Source of the DNA: Flavobacterium luteolum
GTDB lineage: Bacteria; Bacteroidota; Bacteroidia; Flavobacteriales; Flavobacteriaceae
Assembly: GCF_027111275.1 (NCBI RefSeq)
Contig: NZ_CP114286.1
Span: forward strand, 5,070,501-5,134,500
DNA: 64,000 nt
Direction of reading: 5' to 3'
The notes beneath the pieces were generated by a model that did no database searches, had not been told where the DNA came from, and worked only from the letters and a program-made list of their open reading frames with translations. Below, piece after piece: positions 8,584-17,330 of the stretch. Within the stretch, counting starts at the first letter, position 1. Each line of letters opens with the position of its first letter. The position numbers were made by a program, and so were the translations under genes.

Positions 8584-8702
8584 TTAACCGCAAAGAACGC
8601 AAGTTTTTTTCTTAAAAAGCTCTGTAAAAACGCTAAGTTCGCAAAGCTTTAAGTAAAAAACTTTGCGAACATTGCGTAAAACTTTGCGTTCTTTGCGGTT
8701 AA
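8584..8702. repeat. Nested inverted repeat between the ABM gene and gldF
   Basis: The outer arms 8584-8602 and 8684-8702 (TTAACCGCAAAGAACGCAA and its complement) are perfect over 19 nt. The inner arms 8637-8646 and 8661-8670 (GTTCGCAAAG / CTTTGCGAAC) are perfect over 10 nt. It shares the words GCAAAG and TTTGCG with the element at 12530-12758. It ends 22 nt before the gldF start, so it will be present in any gldF transcript that starts upstream. Confidence 0.85.
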
Positions 8703-8724
8703 AAAAAAACTTGAAACAAAATAT

Positions 8725-9450
8725 ATGAAGTCTATAATATTACGAGAAATAAAATCCTTTTTTGGTTCTCCTATTGGCTATTTAGTTATTGCGATTTTCT
8801 TAATCAGCAACGGACTATTTCTATGGGTCTTTGAAGGAGATTATAACATTCTAAATACCGGTTATGCCGATTTAACTCCATTTTTCACGTTAGCACCTTG
8901 GATTTTGATTTTCCTAATTCCAGCCGTAACCATGAGAAGTTTCTCTGACGAAAAAAAACAAGGAACTTTGGAATTACTTTTAACAAAACCTTTATCAATC
9001 TGGGAAATTGTAAATGGTAAATTCTTTGGCTCATTTTTACTGATTATTTTAGCCATTATTCCAACTTTAATTTACGTAAAAGTAATTTCAGATTTAGGTT
9101 CACCAGAAGGCAATATTGACATGGGAAGCACAATTGGTTCTTATTTCGGATTGTTGTTTTTAATCGCTTCCTATTCAGCAATCGGAATCTTCACTTCTAC
9201 CCTTTCAGAAAATCAGATCGTGGCTTTTATTGTTGCCGTTTTTCTTTGCTTTTTCTTTTATTTTGGTTTTGAAGGTCTAGCTTCTTTAATTCCTGGCTCA
9301 AACAATTTTATTTCGATTTTAGGAATGCAGAGCCATTTTAAAAGTATGAGTCGTGGTGTCATTGATACTCGAGATATTATTTATTTCATAAGCATTGCCA
9401 TTGCTTTCTTGTCTTTTACTGTTTACCAATTAAAATCTTTTAAAGCCTAA
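8725..9450 (+). CDS. gldF: Gliding motility ABC transporter permease GldF
   Basis: 241 residues, an ABC-2-type permease with six predicted membrane spans. The N-terminal stretch ILREIKSFFGSPIGYLVIAI and the cytoplasmic motif FSDEKKQGTLELLLTKPLS are typical of the GldF branch. With GldG and the ATPase GldA, usually encoded elsewhere, it forms a transporter needed for gliding in flavobacteria. It overlaps gldG by one base in a TAATG junction, indicating translational coupling. A nested hairpin lies just upstream of its ATG. Confidence 0.92.
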   Translation: MKSIILREIKSFFGSPIGYLVIAIFLISNGLFLWVFEGDYNILNTGYADLTPFFTLAPWILIFLIPAVTMRSFSDEKKQGTLELLLTKPLSIWEIVNGKFFGSFLLIILAIIPTLIYVKVISDLGSPEGNIDMGSTIGSYFGLLFLIASYSAIGIFTSTLSENQIVAFIVAVFLCFFFYFGFEGLASLIPGSNNFISILGMQSHFKSMSRGVIDTRDIIYFISIAIAFLSFTVYQLKSFKA

Positions 9451-11135
9451 TGAAACTATCTACTAAACATAACTTAAAGACGTTAGGCATCACAATTTTT
9501 ATTTTAGTTGTATTAAATGTCCTTGGAACCTTATTTTTTCACCGTTTTGATTTAACCAAAGACAAACGTTATACCTTATCGCCAACTTCGTTAGGAATTG
9601 TAAAACAAGTCAAAAATCCGCTTTCTATAAAAATATATATGGCAGGTGATCTTCCAGCCGATTTTAGACGTTTACAACAGGAAACCAAACAATTATTGGA
9701 AGAATTTCAAGCCTATAATAGCAATATTGTTTTTGAATTTGTTGATCCGTTAGAAAATGAAGAAGAAAGTGACGAATTGACAAAATCGCTTTTCCAAAAA
9801 GGATTAACTCCAATAAACATTACTGTTGATGATAAAGGAAAACAATCTCAGGCGATGGTTTTTCCGTGGGCAGTTGCGGTTTATAACAACAAAGAAGTTA
9901 ATATTCCATTATTAAAAAACATAATGGGAGCTTCTACAACTCAGAAAGTAATAGGGTCAATTCAGCATTTAGAATATTCTATTGCAGGTGCTATTAATAA
10001 AATCACAAAAGACAAACAGAAAAAAGTTGCGATCATAAAAGGAAACGGTGAATTAAACGAAATTCACGTTGCTAAAATGCTAATGCAGATTCGCGAAAGT
10101 TATTTTATTGGACCATTCACTTTAGATTCAGTTGCTAAAGATCCGAACGGAACTTTAAATGCATTAAAAAAATACGATTTAGCCATTATTTCTAAACCAA
10201 CAGAAAAATTTTCTGACGAAGAAAAAGAGGTTCTGGATCAGTTTATTATGAACGGCGGAAAAACACTTTGGCTAATTGACCAAGTCGCTGCCGATATGGA
10301 CAGTTTATATAATGATATGGGCGCAACTCTGGCATATCCAAGAGATTTAAATTTGAACGATATGTTCTTTAAATACGGATTCAGAATTAACCCTGATTTA
10401 ATTAAAGACGAGCAAGGAAGCCCGATTAAACTAGCAACTGGCGAACAAGGGAGTGCAACGCAATATCAGGATTTTATCTGGAAATTTGCACCACAGGTTT
10501 ATCCAACTAGCCAACATGCTATCGTTAAAAATCTAGGCGGAATTAAATTCGATTTCGCAAATCCGATTGACACTTTGAAAAACGGAATTAAGAAAACCGT
10601 TTTATTACAATCTTCTCAATACTCTAAAACAGTTGGCTCTCCTGTAGAAGTTAATCTGAATATGGTTACCGAAAAAACAACTCCGCAGGATTATTTGAAT
10701 AAGGGAAATAAACCGCTTGCTGTTTTATTGGAAGGTTCTTTTCATTCTGCTTTTGAAAATAGAGTATTGCCTTTTAAAGACAATTCTTTTGCAACAAAAG
10801 GAAAGCCAAACAAAATGATTGTTGTTGCCGACGGAGATATTGCAAGAAATCAATTGGATAAAAATATGATGCCCGTTGAGCTAGGTTACGATCAAAGAAC
10901 AGGAAATCTATATGATAATAAAGACTTCGTTATGAATTGTATCAATTATCTTTTAGACGATACTGGACTTATTAACATTAGAAGTAAAGATGTAGAATTG
11001 CCTTTGTTAGATAAAGAAAAAGTATACGAAAGCTATACCTTTACTCAATTCATAACTATCGGAGTTCCAATTCTAATTTTATTGGTTTTCGGACTTGTAT
11101 TTACTTTTGTAAGAAAAAGAAAATACAGCAAATAG
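9450..11135 (+). CDS. gldG: Gliding motility-associated ABC transporter substrate-binding protein GldG
   Basis: 561 residues. An N-terminal membrane anchor (LGITIFILVVLNVLGTLFF, about residues 12-30) and RFDLTKDKRYTLSP introduce the large periplasmic ABC-transporter auxiliary domain. A C-terminal helix (FITIGVPILILLVFGLVFTFV) ends in RKRKYSK. The architecture and its place directly behind gldF identify GldG. Its start overlaps the gldF stop (TAATG). The ATPase gldA is not in this window. Confidence 0.93.
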   Translation: MKLSTKHNLKTLGITIFILVVLNVLGTLFFHRFDLTKDKRYTLSPTSLGIVKQVKNPLSIKIYMAGDLPADFRRLQQETKQLLEEFQAYNSNIVFEFVDPLENEEESDELTKSLFQKGLTPINITVDDKGKQSQAMVFPWAVAVYNNKEVNIPLLKNIMGASTTQKVIGSIQHLEYSIAGAINKITKDKQKKVAIIKGNGELNEIHVAKMLMQIRESYFIGPFTLDSVAKDPNGTLNALKKYDLAIISKPTEKFSDEEKEVLDQFIMNGGKTLWLIDQVAADMDSLYNDMGATLAYPRDLNLNDMFFKYGFRINPDLIKDEQGSPIKLATGEQGSATQYQDFIWKFAPQVYPTSQHAIVKNLGGIKFDFANPIDTLKNGIKKTVLLQSSQYSKTVGSPVEVNLNMVTEKTTPQDYLNKGNKPLAVLLEGSFHSAFENRVLPFKDNSFATKGKPNKMIVVADGDIARNQLDKNMMPVELGYDQRTGNLYDNKDFVMNCINYLLDDTGLINIRSKDVELPLLDKEKVYESYTFTQFITIGVPILILLVFGLVFTFVRKRKYSK

Positions 11136-11174
11136 ATGTTAATAAAAAAATGTCATACTTTAGATAGTTTAAGA

Positions 11175-11182
11175 TATATTTG
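11175..11182 (+). promoter_or_regulatory. Candidate -7 promoter element of dnaN
   Basis: TATATTTG matches TAnnTTTG exactly and lies 61 nt upstream of the dnaN ATG, just after the gldG stop. No clear TTG lies 17-19 nt upstream. Confidence 0.45.
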
Positions 11183-11242
11183 TAATCCGTATATTTAGCC
11201 CTTTATTGGCTAGAGCATCCATCAAAAAATAAAATAAAACAG

Positions 11243-12361
11243 ATGAAATTTATAGTATCGAGTTCATACTTATTAAAACAATTACAAGTTTTAGGTAGTG
11301 TAATCAATAGTAACAATACGTTGCCTATTTTAGACAACTTTTTATTTGAACTAAACAGCAATGAGTTGACCGTTTCGGCTTCAGATCTTGAAACAACAAT
11401 GTCGGCTACATTATCGATCGATTCTACAAGCAAAGGAAGCGTAGCAGTTCCTGCTAAACTTTTGCTTGAAATTTTAAAAACGTTCCCAGAGCAGCCGTTA
11501 ACTTTTACTGTTGAAGACAATAACACAGTAGAAATTAGTTCTAATTCTGGTAAATATGCATTGGCTTATGCTGCAGGAGAAGAATTCCCTAAAGCAGTAA
11601 GTCTTGAAGATCCATCTGTAACACTTGTTCCTGCAGAAGTTTTGGCAACTGCGGTTAGTAAAACTATTTTTGCTGCTGGAAACGATGATTTACGTCCGGT
11701 AATGTCTGGAGTTTTCTTCCAGTTTTCACCAGAAGGATTAATTTTCGTAGCAACAGATGCTCACAAATTGGTAAAATATGCGCGTACAGATGTAAAAGCA
11801 TCTCAAGTAGCAGATTTCATTATGCCTAAAAAACCTTTAAACATTTTAAAAAGTATTTTAGGAACTTCTGATGCTGAAGTAAAAATTGAATATAACGATT
11901 CGAATGCGACTTTCTCATTTGACAATTATATCTTAATGTGTCGTTTAATCGACGGAAAATACCCTAATTACGAAGCGGTAATTCCAAAAGAGAATCCAAA
12001 CAAATTAATGATTGACCGTTCTTTATTCTTAAGTTCTGTTAAACGTGTTGCGATTTTCTCTAACAAAACTACACATCAAATTCGTTTGAAAATTGCTGGA
12101 GCAGAATTAAATGTTTCTGCAGAAGATATTGACTACTCAAACAAAGCAGAAGAAAGATTGACTTGTGATTATCAAGGAGATGATTTACAAATTGGTTTCA
12201 ACTCTCGTTTCTTGACTGAAATGCTGACAAACCTACAATCTGACATGATTATGCTTGAAATGTCGTTACCAAATAGAGCTGGTATTTTAACGCCAGTTGA
12301 TGGTTTAGAAGAGGGAGAAACAGTTACTATGCTTGTAATGCCTGTAATGTTAAATAGTTAA
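11243..12361 (+). CDS. dnaN: DNA polymerase III sliding clamp, beta subunit
   Basis: 372 residues, full length for bacterial beta clamps. The start MKFIVSSSYLLKQLQVLGSVI opens the first of three clamp domains. SNTLPILDNFLFEL-type sequence, DLRPVMSGVFF, ATDAHKLVKYAR and the C-terminal MLVMPVMLNS are all clamp hallmarks. The dimeric ring tethers polymerase III and other partners to DNA. It is not next to dnaA or recF, which is common in this phylum. A strong terminator follows about 105 nt downstream. Confidence 0.96.
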   Translation: MKFIVSSSYLLKQLQVLGSVINSNNTLPILDNFLFELNSNELTVSASDLETTMSATLSIDSTSKGSVAVPAKLLLEILKTFPEQPLTFTVEDNNTVEISSNSGKYALAYAAGEEFPKAVSLEDPSVTLVPAEVLATAVSKTIFAAGNDDLRPVMSGVFFQFSPEGLIFVATDAHKLVKYARTDVKASQVADFIMPKKPLNILKSILGTSDAEVKIEYNDSNATFSFDNYILMCRLIDGKYPNYEAVIPKENPNKLMIDRSLFLSSVKRVAIFSNKTTHQIRLKIAGAELNVSAEDIDYSNKAEERLTCDYQGDDLQIGFNSRFLTEMLTNLQSDMIMLEMSLPNRAGILTPVDGLEEGETVTMLVMPVMLNS

Positions 12362-12467
12362 CATTAAAGTTTCTTTCTGTTACAGGGATATTTTTTAGTT
12401 CTAAATAAAAGATATATCATTGTAAAAAAAAAGATATCGCTATTAACCAACCATTTTTTATACCTAG

Positions 12468-12502
12468 AAACCGCAATTCCCATAAAGAGTTGCGGTTTTT
12501 TA
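12468..12502 (+). terminator. Intrinsic terminator of dnaN
   Basis: AAACCGCAA (12468-12476) pairs perfectly with TTGCGGTTT (12490-12498), and a T run follows. Confidence 0.8.
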
Positions 12503-12529
12503 TTTGATTTTATTTGTTTCAAGTTTCAG

Positions 12530-12758
12530 GTTTCAAGTTGATATACTATGCGTATATTTTTTACCACAAAGTTCGCAAAGGTTTTACGCAAAGTTCGCTA
12601 AGATTTTACTTAGGATTGTTTTAGAATACTACGAAAGTAAAGCTTTATGTACTTATAGTCTTTACAAAGACTTTAGAAAAAAGAAAACTTTGTGACCTTT
12701 GCGTAAAACCTTTTCGAACTTTGCGATTTAAAAAACACAAAGCAGATCAACTTGAAAC
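12530..12758. repeat. Nested inverted repeat between dnaN and the DsbA-like gene
   Basis: The outer arms 12530-12542 (GTTTCAAGTTGAT) and 12746-12758 are perfect over 13 nt. The inner arms 12568-12593 and 12697-12722 pair at 25 of 26 positions. They contain AAAGGTTTTACGCAAAG and its complement. The loop holds no convincing gene; the 63-codon plus-strand frame across it is repeat-derived. It fills most of the 442-nt gap 12362-12803 and is related in sequence to the element at 8584-8702. Confidence 0.8.
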
Positions 12759-12791
12759 TTGAAACTTTAAACCTGAAACAATTTTTTTCCG

Positions 12792-12799
12792 TAATTTTG
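12792..12799 (+). promoter_or_regulatory. Candidate -7 element just before the DsbA-like start codon
   Basis: TAATTTTG is an exact TAnnTTTG match ending 4 nt before the ATG at 12804. If used, the mRNA would start at or within a few bases of the ATG (leaderless). Confidence 0.4.
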
Positions 12800-12803
12800 C
12801 AAA

Positions 12804-13433
12804 ATGAAAATAGAAATTTGGTCGGACATCATGTGTCCGTTTTGTTATATCGGAAAAAGACAGTTGGAAACTGCGCTTGCAGTATTTCCAAATGACGAAT
12901 TTGAAATTGAATGGAAAAGTTTTCAGCTTGATCCAACTATTACTGCTCAACCTGATATGGACGTTTACACGTTCTTAGCAGAAAGAAAAGGCATGTCGAT
13001 TGAACAATCTAAAGAAATGCACAAAGGTGTCGCAGAACGCGCTAAAAGTGTTGGTTTAGATTATAATTTCGACAAAGCGGTAATCTCTAATTCCTTAAAT
13101 GCTCATAGAATCATTCAATTGGCCAAAACCAAAAATATGGGCGATCGAATGGAAGAAATATTATTTAAAGCTTATTTTACTGATGGACGAGATTTAAACA
13201 ACGGTCCTACGTTAATAGAATTAGGTATTCAGGCTGGTTTGGAAGAAAATGAAATTAGAGAAGTGTTAGAAAGCGATACTTTATATTTAAAAGAAGTGCA
13301 ATCTGACATTAAAGAAGCTGGAGAAATTGGCGTTCAAGGCGTTCCGTTTTTTGTATTTGATCGTAAATATGCTGTTTCAGGAGCACAACCTGTAGAAACT
13401 TTTGTAAAAACAATTCAAGAGGTTTTAAAATAA
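12804..13433 (+). CDS. DsbA-family (FrnE-like) thioredoxin-fold oxidoreductase
   Basis: 209 residues without a signal peptide, so probably cytoplasmic. The active-site motif CPFC lies at residues 11-14 after KIEIWSDIM. A helical insertion follows (SIEQSKEMHKGVAERAKSVGLDY). The thioredoxin fold closes with the cis-proline loop VQGVPFFVFDRKYAVSGAQP. This is the FrnE / 2-hydroxychromene-2-carboxylate isomerase-like branch of DsbA proteins, implicated in disulfide exchange. A bidirectional terminator follows. Confidence 0.9.
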   Translation: MKIEIWSDIMCPFCYIGKRQLETALAVFPNDEFEIEWKSFQLDPTITAQPDMDVYTFLAERKGMSIEQSKEMHKGVAERAKSVGLDYNFDKAVISNSLNAHRIIQLAKTKNMGDRMEEILFKAYFTDGRDLNNGPTLIELGIQAGLEENEIREVLESDTLYLKEVQSDIKEAGEIGVQGVPFFVFDRKYAVSGAQPVETFVKTIQEVLK

Positions 13434-13452
13434 ATCTTGCCTTATAAAACTT

Positions 13453-13488
13453 AAAAGCGTGCTGTCTATATATAAACAGCACGCTTTT
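13453..13488. terminator. Bidirectional intrinsic terminator
   Basis: Perfect 13-bp stem AAAAGCGTGCTGT (13453-13465) / ACAGCACGCTTTT (13476-13488) between the convergent DsbA-like gene and the small minus-strand gene at 13518. T runs lie on both sides. Confidence 0.8.
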
Positions 13489-13517
13489 ATTATTTAGTTA
13501 TTTAATAAACTAAAAAA

Positions 13518-13649
13518 TTAATGCCCAGCTCTACCTTTAGAATCATTTGATTTTGTTGTAGTGCTTTTTCCTCTAGAACCAGAAGTTGATTTTTGAGTTT
13601 TTCCAGAATCTTTCATTCCAGATTTCGAATCTTTTCTTGAAGTTTCCAT
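13518..13649 (-). CDS. Small Lys/Ser/Gly-rich basic protein, 43 residues
   Basis: An ATG at 13647-13649 opens a 43-codon frame ending in TAA (13518-13520). The product starts METSRKDSKSGMKDSGKTQK and ends SKGRAGH. Ser, Lys, Gly and Thr make up most of it, with no hydrophobic core, so it is predicted to be disordered. It has a clear low-complexity protein bias, its own hairpin terminator downstream and no competing gene. Small basic proteins like this can be stress-induced or nucleic-acid binding, but nothing here proves a role. No Shine-Dalgarno is visible. Confidence 0.6.
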   Translation of the reverse strand: METSRKDSKSGMKDSGKTQKSTSGSRGKSTTTKSNDSKGRAGH

Positions 13650-13872
13650 AATGTTATAATTTTTTAAATAATTAATATATACAAAGTTGCAAAATACGTA
13701 AATGCTTATTTTACAGAATTGTAATTGAATTTTATAAAATAAAAATTAAGACAAAAATTTGCAGAAACGAATCATGTAAAATTAAAATCGAATCTTATAA
13801 TTTTTTCAAGTATCTAATTTTCAAATTTGTATATATCAAAAGTCGAAAAATTACAACTTAAAAATAGTAGTT

Positions 13873-14193
13873 ATGAGTACAGATAGTAACAACCTAAAAA
13901 TTGCAAGATTAAACAATCTTAAGTGCAGAAAACCTGATCATATTGATACTGCACATGAAAATGAAGCTTTGGATGAAGAGTTTACTTCAGGGCAAAATCC
14001 AGATACCAACTACAAAAATCAATACAATTGCTATTCTAATGATTGCTATCAAATTATTGAAAGCGGATTAAATGTTGCTGAGGATAATACTCCTTTTTCA
14101 ACTTATGATGATGCTAATCCTTATGATAGCTATAATTTAGATAATGAAGATGATAAATACAACTGTCCACCTTATACAAATTTTGAATACTAA
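13873..14193 (+). CDS. Hypothetical acidic Asn/Asp/Tyr-rich protein
   Basis: 106 residues, not recognised. The N-terminal part (NNLKIARLNNLKCRKPDHID) is mildly basic. The remainder is acidic and rich in Asn, Asp and Tyr (for example DDANPYDSYNLDNEDDKYNC) with four Cys after residue 45. There is no signal peptide or membrane segment, and it is probably disordered and cytoplasmic. It stands 17 nt upstream of the DUF202 gene and probably shares its transcript, so the two may act together. Coding is likely from the intact frame and spacing, but not certain. Confidence 0.6.
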   Translation: MSTDSNNLKIARLNNLKCRKPDHIDTAHENEALDEEFTSGQNPDTNYKNQYNCYSNDCYQIIESGLNVAEDNTPFSTYDDANPYDSYNLDNEDDKYNCPPYTNFEY

Positions 14194-14210
14194 AAAATCT
14201 TAAAACAGTT

Positions 14211-14597
14211 ATGTCGCCAAAAAATGATCAGGAAGTTATGAATGAATATTTGTCTAATGAAAGAACTTTATTAGCATGGCTTCGTACTGGAATTGGGATC
14301 ATGGTTTTTGGATTTGTGGCAGTAAAATTTTCTTTATTTCTAAAACAGGTTCCCGCTAAACATTTAGCAGAAACTGTCCCGCCCAATAGTAACTTTACCA
14401 TCTATTTAGGAATTGGTTTATTAATTGCTGGCGCATTAACTATTTTGCTGTCTTACCTACGGTACATTCACACTATCAAACTATTAAAAAAAGGAAAGTA
14501 TCAATATTCAACCGCAATGCTTACCTTTATTACAATGATGCTTTTTATATTGAGCATATCACTTATAGCTTATCTAATTATCGCAGCAAGCGCGTAA
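14211..14597 (+). CDS. DUF202 family (YidH-like) membrane protein
   Basis: 128 residues. The conserved DUF202 opening EYLSNERTLLAWLRTGIGIM is followed by three membrane helices: MVFGFVAVKFSLFL, FTIYLGIGLLIAGALTILLS and MLTFITMMLFILSISLIAYL. The family sits in the inner membrane and its activity is unknown. It is 17 nt downstream of the acidic hypothetical gene and 42 nt upstream of the repair operon, with no terminator between, so partial co-transcription with the repair genes is possible. Confidence 0.85.
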   Translation: MSPKNDQEVMNEYLSNERTLLAWLRTGIGIMVFGFVAVKFSLFLKQVPAKHLAETVPPNSNFTIYLGIGLLIAGALTILLSYLRYIHTIKLLKKGKYQYSTAMLTFITMMLFILSISLIAYLIIAASA

Positions 14598-14639
14598 AAA
14601 TTATCTAATTGCCAAATTTCCTGATGATCTAATTAAAAA

Positions 14640-15644
14640 ATGAATCCGCCATTATTACAATTTAACGACAAAGGAATTTACTGCCAACAGGCAGATGTTT
14701 ATCTTGATCCGTGGCGGCCAGTTACCAATGCCATAATAACACATGGTCATTCTGATCATGCACGTTGGGGACATCAAAACTATATTACTCATTATTCCAA
14801 TATTCCCATTATAAAATATCGACTTGGAGACATTAATGTTTCGGGAAAAAACTGGAATGAAACTTTTACTATAAACGGCGTAAAATTCTCTTTTCATCCA
14901 GCAGGACATATTATTGGTTCGGCACAAATTAGAGTGGAATACAAAGGTGAAATTTGGGTTTTTACAGGCGATTATAAAACAGAAGACGACGGAATTTCAG
15001 TTCCATATGAAGTCGTAAAATGCCATTCTTTCATAACCGAATGTACTTTCGGACTTCCCGCTTTTAAATGGGAACCGCAAGCAGATGTTATGACTGAAAT
15101 TAATAATTGGTGGGCTGAGAATCGTGCAGAAGGAAAAACCTCTGTCCTCTTTGGATATTCTTTAGGAAAAGCACAGCGATTATTAAAAAATCTAGATACA
15201 AACATTGGGCAAATTTACACTCATGGCGCAATAGAAAATATGACCAATATTGTGCGCCCAATGATTGATTTGCCACCAACTATACGAGTAACTGCCGAAA
15301 CTAAAAAAGAAGATTTATTAGGCAATATTGTAATTGCTCCGCCAAGCGCACACGGAAGCACTTGGATTAGAAAAATGACTCCTTTTGTAACAGGAACAGC
15401 AAGCGGTTGGATGGCTTTTAGAGGAGCAAGACGCAGACGAGCCGTTGACCGCGGATTTGTTTTAAGCGATCACTGTGACTGGACCGGTTTATTGGAAAGC
15501 ATAAAAGCAACCGGCGCAGAAAGAGTCATCTGCACTCATGGCTATTCAGATATTTTCTCGAGATATCTAAGAGAATTAGGCTATGATGCCAGAACAGCAA
15601 ACACGCAATATGAAGGAGAAACTAATAATACAGATGAAGAATAA
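14640..15644 (+). CDS. Ligase-associated DNA exonuclease (metallo-beta-lactamase fold)
   Basis: 334 residues. The metal-binding motif THGHSDHAR (near residue 35) and later histidines (FHPAGHIIGSAQI, FTGDYKTEDDG, SDHCDW, CTHGYS) define an MBL/beta-CASP-like nuclease of the SNM1 type. In this gene order it is the exonuclease of the bacterial ligase-Lhr repair cassette. It acts on DNA ends in the cytoplasm, by inference from the family. First gene of a four-gene run with the ligase, helicase and PdeM. Confidence 0.92.
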   Translation: MNPPLLQFNDKGIYCQQADVYLDPWRPVTNAIITHGHSDHARWGHQNYITHYSNIPIIKYRLGDINVSGKNWNETFTINGVKFSFHPAGHIIGSAQIRVEYKGEIWVFTGDYKTEDDGISVPYEVVKCHSFITECTFGLPAFKWEPQADVMTEINNWWAENRAEGKTSVLFGYSLGKAQRLLKNLDTNIGQIYTHGAIENMTNIVRPMIDLPPTIRVTAETKKEDLLGNIVIAPPSAHGSTWIRKMTPFVTGTASGWMAFRGARRRRAVDRGFVLSDHCDWTGLLESIKATGAERVICTHGYSDIFSRYLRELGYDARTANTQYEGETNNTDEE

Positions 15645-15720
15645 TTGTAAAATGTAAAAAGTTAAATGTAAAAAGACAACATTTAACCTCCTCTCACATT
15701 TTACATCTAACGTTTTACAA
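15645..15720. repeat. Nested inverted repeat between exonuclease and ligase genes
   Basis: Outer arms TTGTAAAATGT (15645-15655) and ACGTTTTACAA (15710-15720) pair with one mismatch. The inner arms GTTAAATGT (15661-15669) and ACATTTAAC (15679-15687) are perfect. It starts at the exonuclease stop and ends 8 nt before the ligase start. There is no T run typical of termination, so it may act as an RNA-processing or stability element inside the operon. Confidence 0.65.
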
Positions 15721-15728
15721 CAAAAAAA

Positions 15729-17330
15729 ATGAAAAACTTTGCCGAGCTTATAAAAACCTTAGACAGTTCTAATAAAACATCGGTAAAAGTTGATGCGCTG
15801 ACGAATTATTTCCTAAAAGCAAACGACGAAGACAAAGTCTGGACAATCGCTATTCTTTCGCATCGTCGCCCTCCCCGACCCGTTAATACGACTTTATTAC
15901 GTTTATGGGCAAACGAATTGGCTAATATTCCGCTTTGGCTGTTTGAAGAAAGTTACCATATTGTGGGTGATTTAGCCGAAACGATTGCGCTTGTAATTCC
16001 AACCACAAAAGAACATTCTGATAAAAGTCTAACTGAATTTTTACAGGAAATCATTGCCTTAAAAAAGAAAACTGACTCAGAGAAAAAAGAATATTTACAA
16101 ACCAACTGGCTGAATTTAAATTATTACGAAAGATTCGTTTTCACTAAATTAATAACGGGCAGTTTCAGAATTGGTTTAAGTCAAAAATTAATGACTCGAG
16201 CACTTTCTAAAGCCGAAAATATTGATGAAGATACACTCGCTTATAAATTAATGGGCGACTGGAATCCGAATACGATTACGTTTCAAGAATTGATTTTGGA
16301 CGAAAGAAGCAGCGATTATTTATCGAAACCTTATCCTTTTTATTTAGCTTATCCAATTGAAGGTGAACTTGAAAATCTTGGAAATCCCGAAGACTGGAGC
16401 GCCGAACATAAATGGGACGGAATTCGATCTCAAACCATTATTCGCGATAACGAAATTTATGTCTGGAGCCGTGGCGAAGAATTAGTAACCGATAAATATC
16501 CAGAATTTCAATCTTTCATTGGCAATATTCCCGACGGAACGGTTATAGACGGCGAAATTCTTCCTTTTATAGACAATCAAATTGGGACATTTAATGATCT
16601 ACAAACCCGAATTGGTCGTAAAAATGTATCGGCTTCTGTTTTAAAAAATACGCCAGTTATTATTAAAGCTTACGATTTATTGGAATGGCAGGGAAATGAT
16701 ATTCGCAATCTTCCTTACGAAGAACGCCGAACCTTATTAGAAGAATTATTTACTGGTTTAATCGGAAAAGAGATTCCGTTACAGCTTTCCGAAAGAATTC
16801 ATTTTTCAACTTGGGAAGATGTTACAAACGAAAGATTAAAATCGCGTGAAATGAAAAGCGAGGGTTTAATGCTGAAACGAAAAGATTCTCCCTATTTAGT
16901 TGGAAGAAAAAAAGGTGATTGGTGGAAATGGAAAATTGAACCTTTAACGATTGATGCCGTTCTCACCTATGCCATGCGCGGACACGGAAGACGATCTAAT
17001 CTATTTACTGATTATACTTTTGCGCTTTGGCAGGAAAATGAAAATAAGGAACGTGAACTCGTCACTTTCGCGAAAGCGTATTCTGGTTTAACTGATGCAG
17101 AATTCAGAATGGTCGATGATTTCATCAAAAAAAATACTTTAGAAAGATTTGGACCTGTTAGAAGCGTTACGCCGAAGTTGGTTTTCGAAATTGGTTTTGA
17201 AGGAATTGCACTTTCAAAAAGACATAAAAGCGGAGTTGCAACCCGTTTTCCGCGTATTTTAAGATGGCGACACGACAAAAAAATTGAAGAAGCCAATTCA
17301 ATCGAAGATTTAAAAAACATGATTTTATAA
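15729..17330 (+). CDS. ATP-dependent DNA ligase (cassette type)
   Basis: 533 residues. The nucleotidyltransferase motif I is EHKWDGIR with the adenylated lysine at residue 228. Further motifs are DGEILPF (III), GLMLKRKDSPY (IIIa/IV region) and WWKWKIEP (V). An N-terminal helical DNA-binding domain (residues 1-200) precedes the catalytic core. The OB-fold with FEIGFEGIALSKRHKSG closes the protein. It seals nicks using ATP and is separate from the essential NAD-dependent LigA. Its stop overlaps the helicase ATG (TAATG), indicating coupled translation. Confidence 0.95.
   Translation: MKNFAELIKTLDSSNKTSVKVDALTNYFLKANDEDKVWTIAILSHRRPPRPVNTTLLRLWANELANIPLWLFEESYHIVGDLAETIALVIPTTKEHSDKSLTEFLQEIIALKKKTDSEKKEYLQTNWLNLNYYERFVFTKLITGSFRIGLSQKLMTRALSKAENIDEDTLAYKLMGDWNPNTITFQELILDERSSDYLSKPYPFYLAYPIEGELENLGNPEDWSAEHKWDGIRSQTIIRDNEIYVWSRGEELVTDKYPEFQSFIGNIPDGTVIDGEILPFIDNQIGTFNDLQTRIGRKNVSASVLKNTPVIIKAYDLLEWQGNDIRNLPYEERRTLLEELFTGLIGKEIPLQLSERIHFSTWEDVTNERLKSREMKSEGLMLKRKDSPYLVGRKKGDWWKWKIEPLTIDAVLTYAMRGHGRRSNLFTDYTFALWQENENKERELVTFAKAYSGLTDAEFRMVDDFIKKNTLERFGPVRSVTPKLVFEIGFEGIALSKRHKSGVATRFPRILRWRHDKKIEEANSIEDLKNMIL

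Noticed and set aside
12504..12695. 63-codon plus-strand frame between dnaN and the DsbA-like gene
   Set aside because: It runs entirely through the nested inverted repeat and has no family pattern; spurious.
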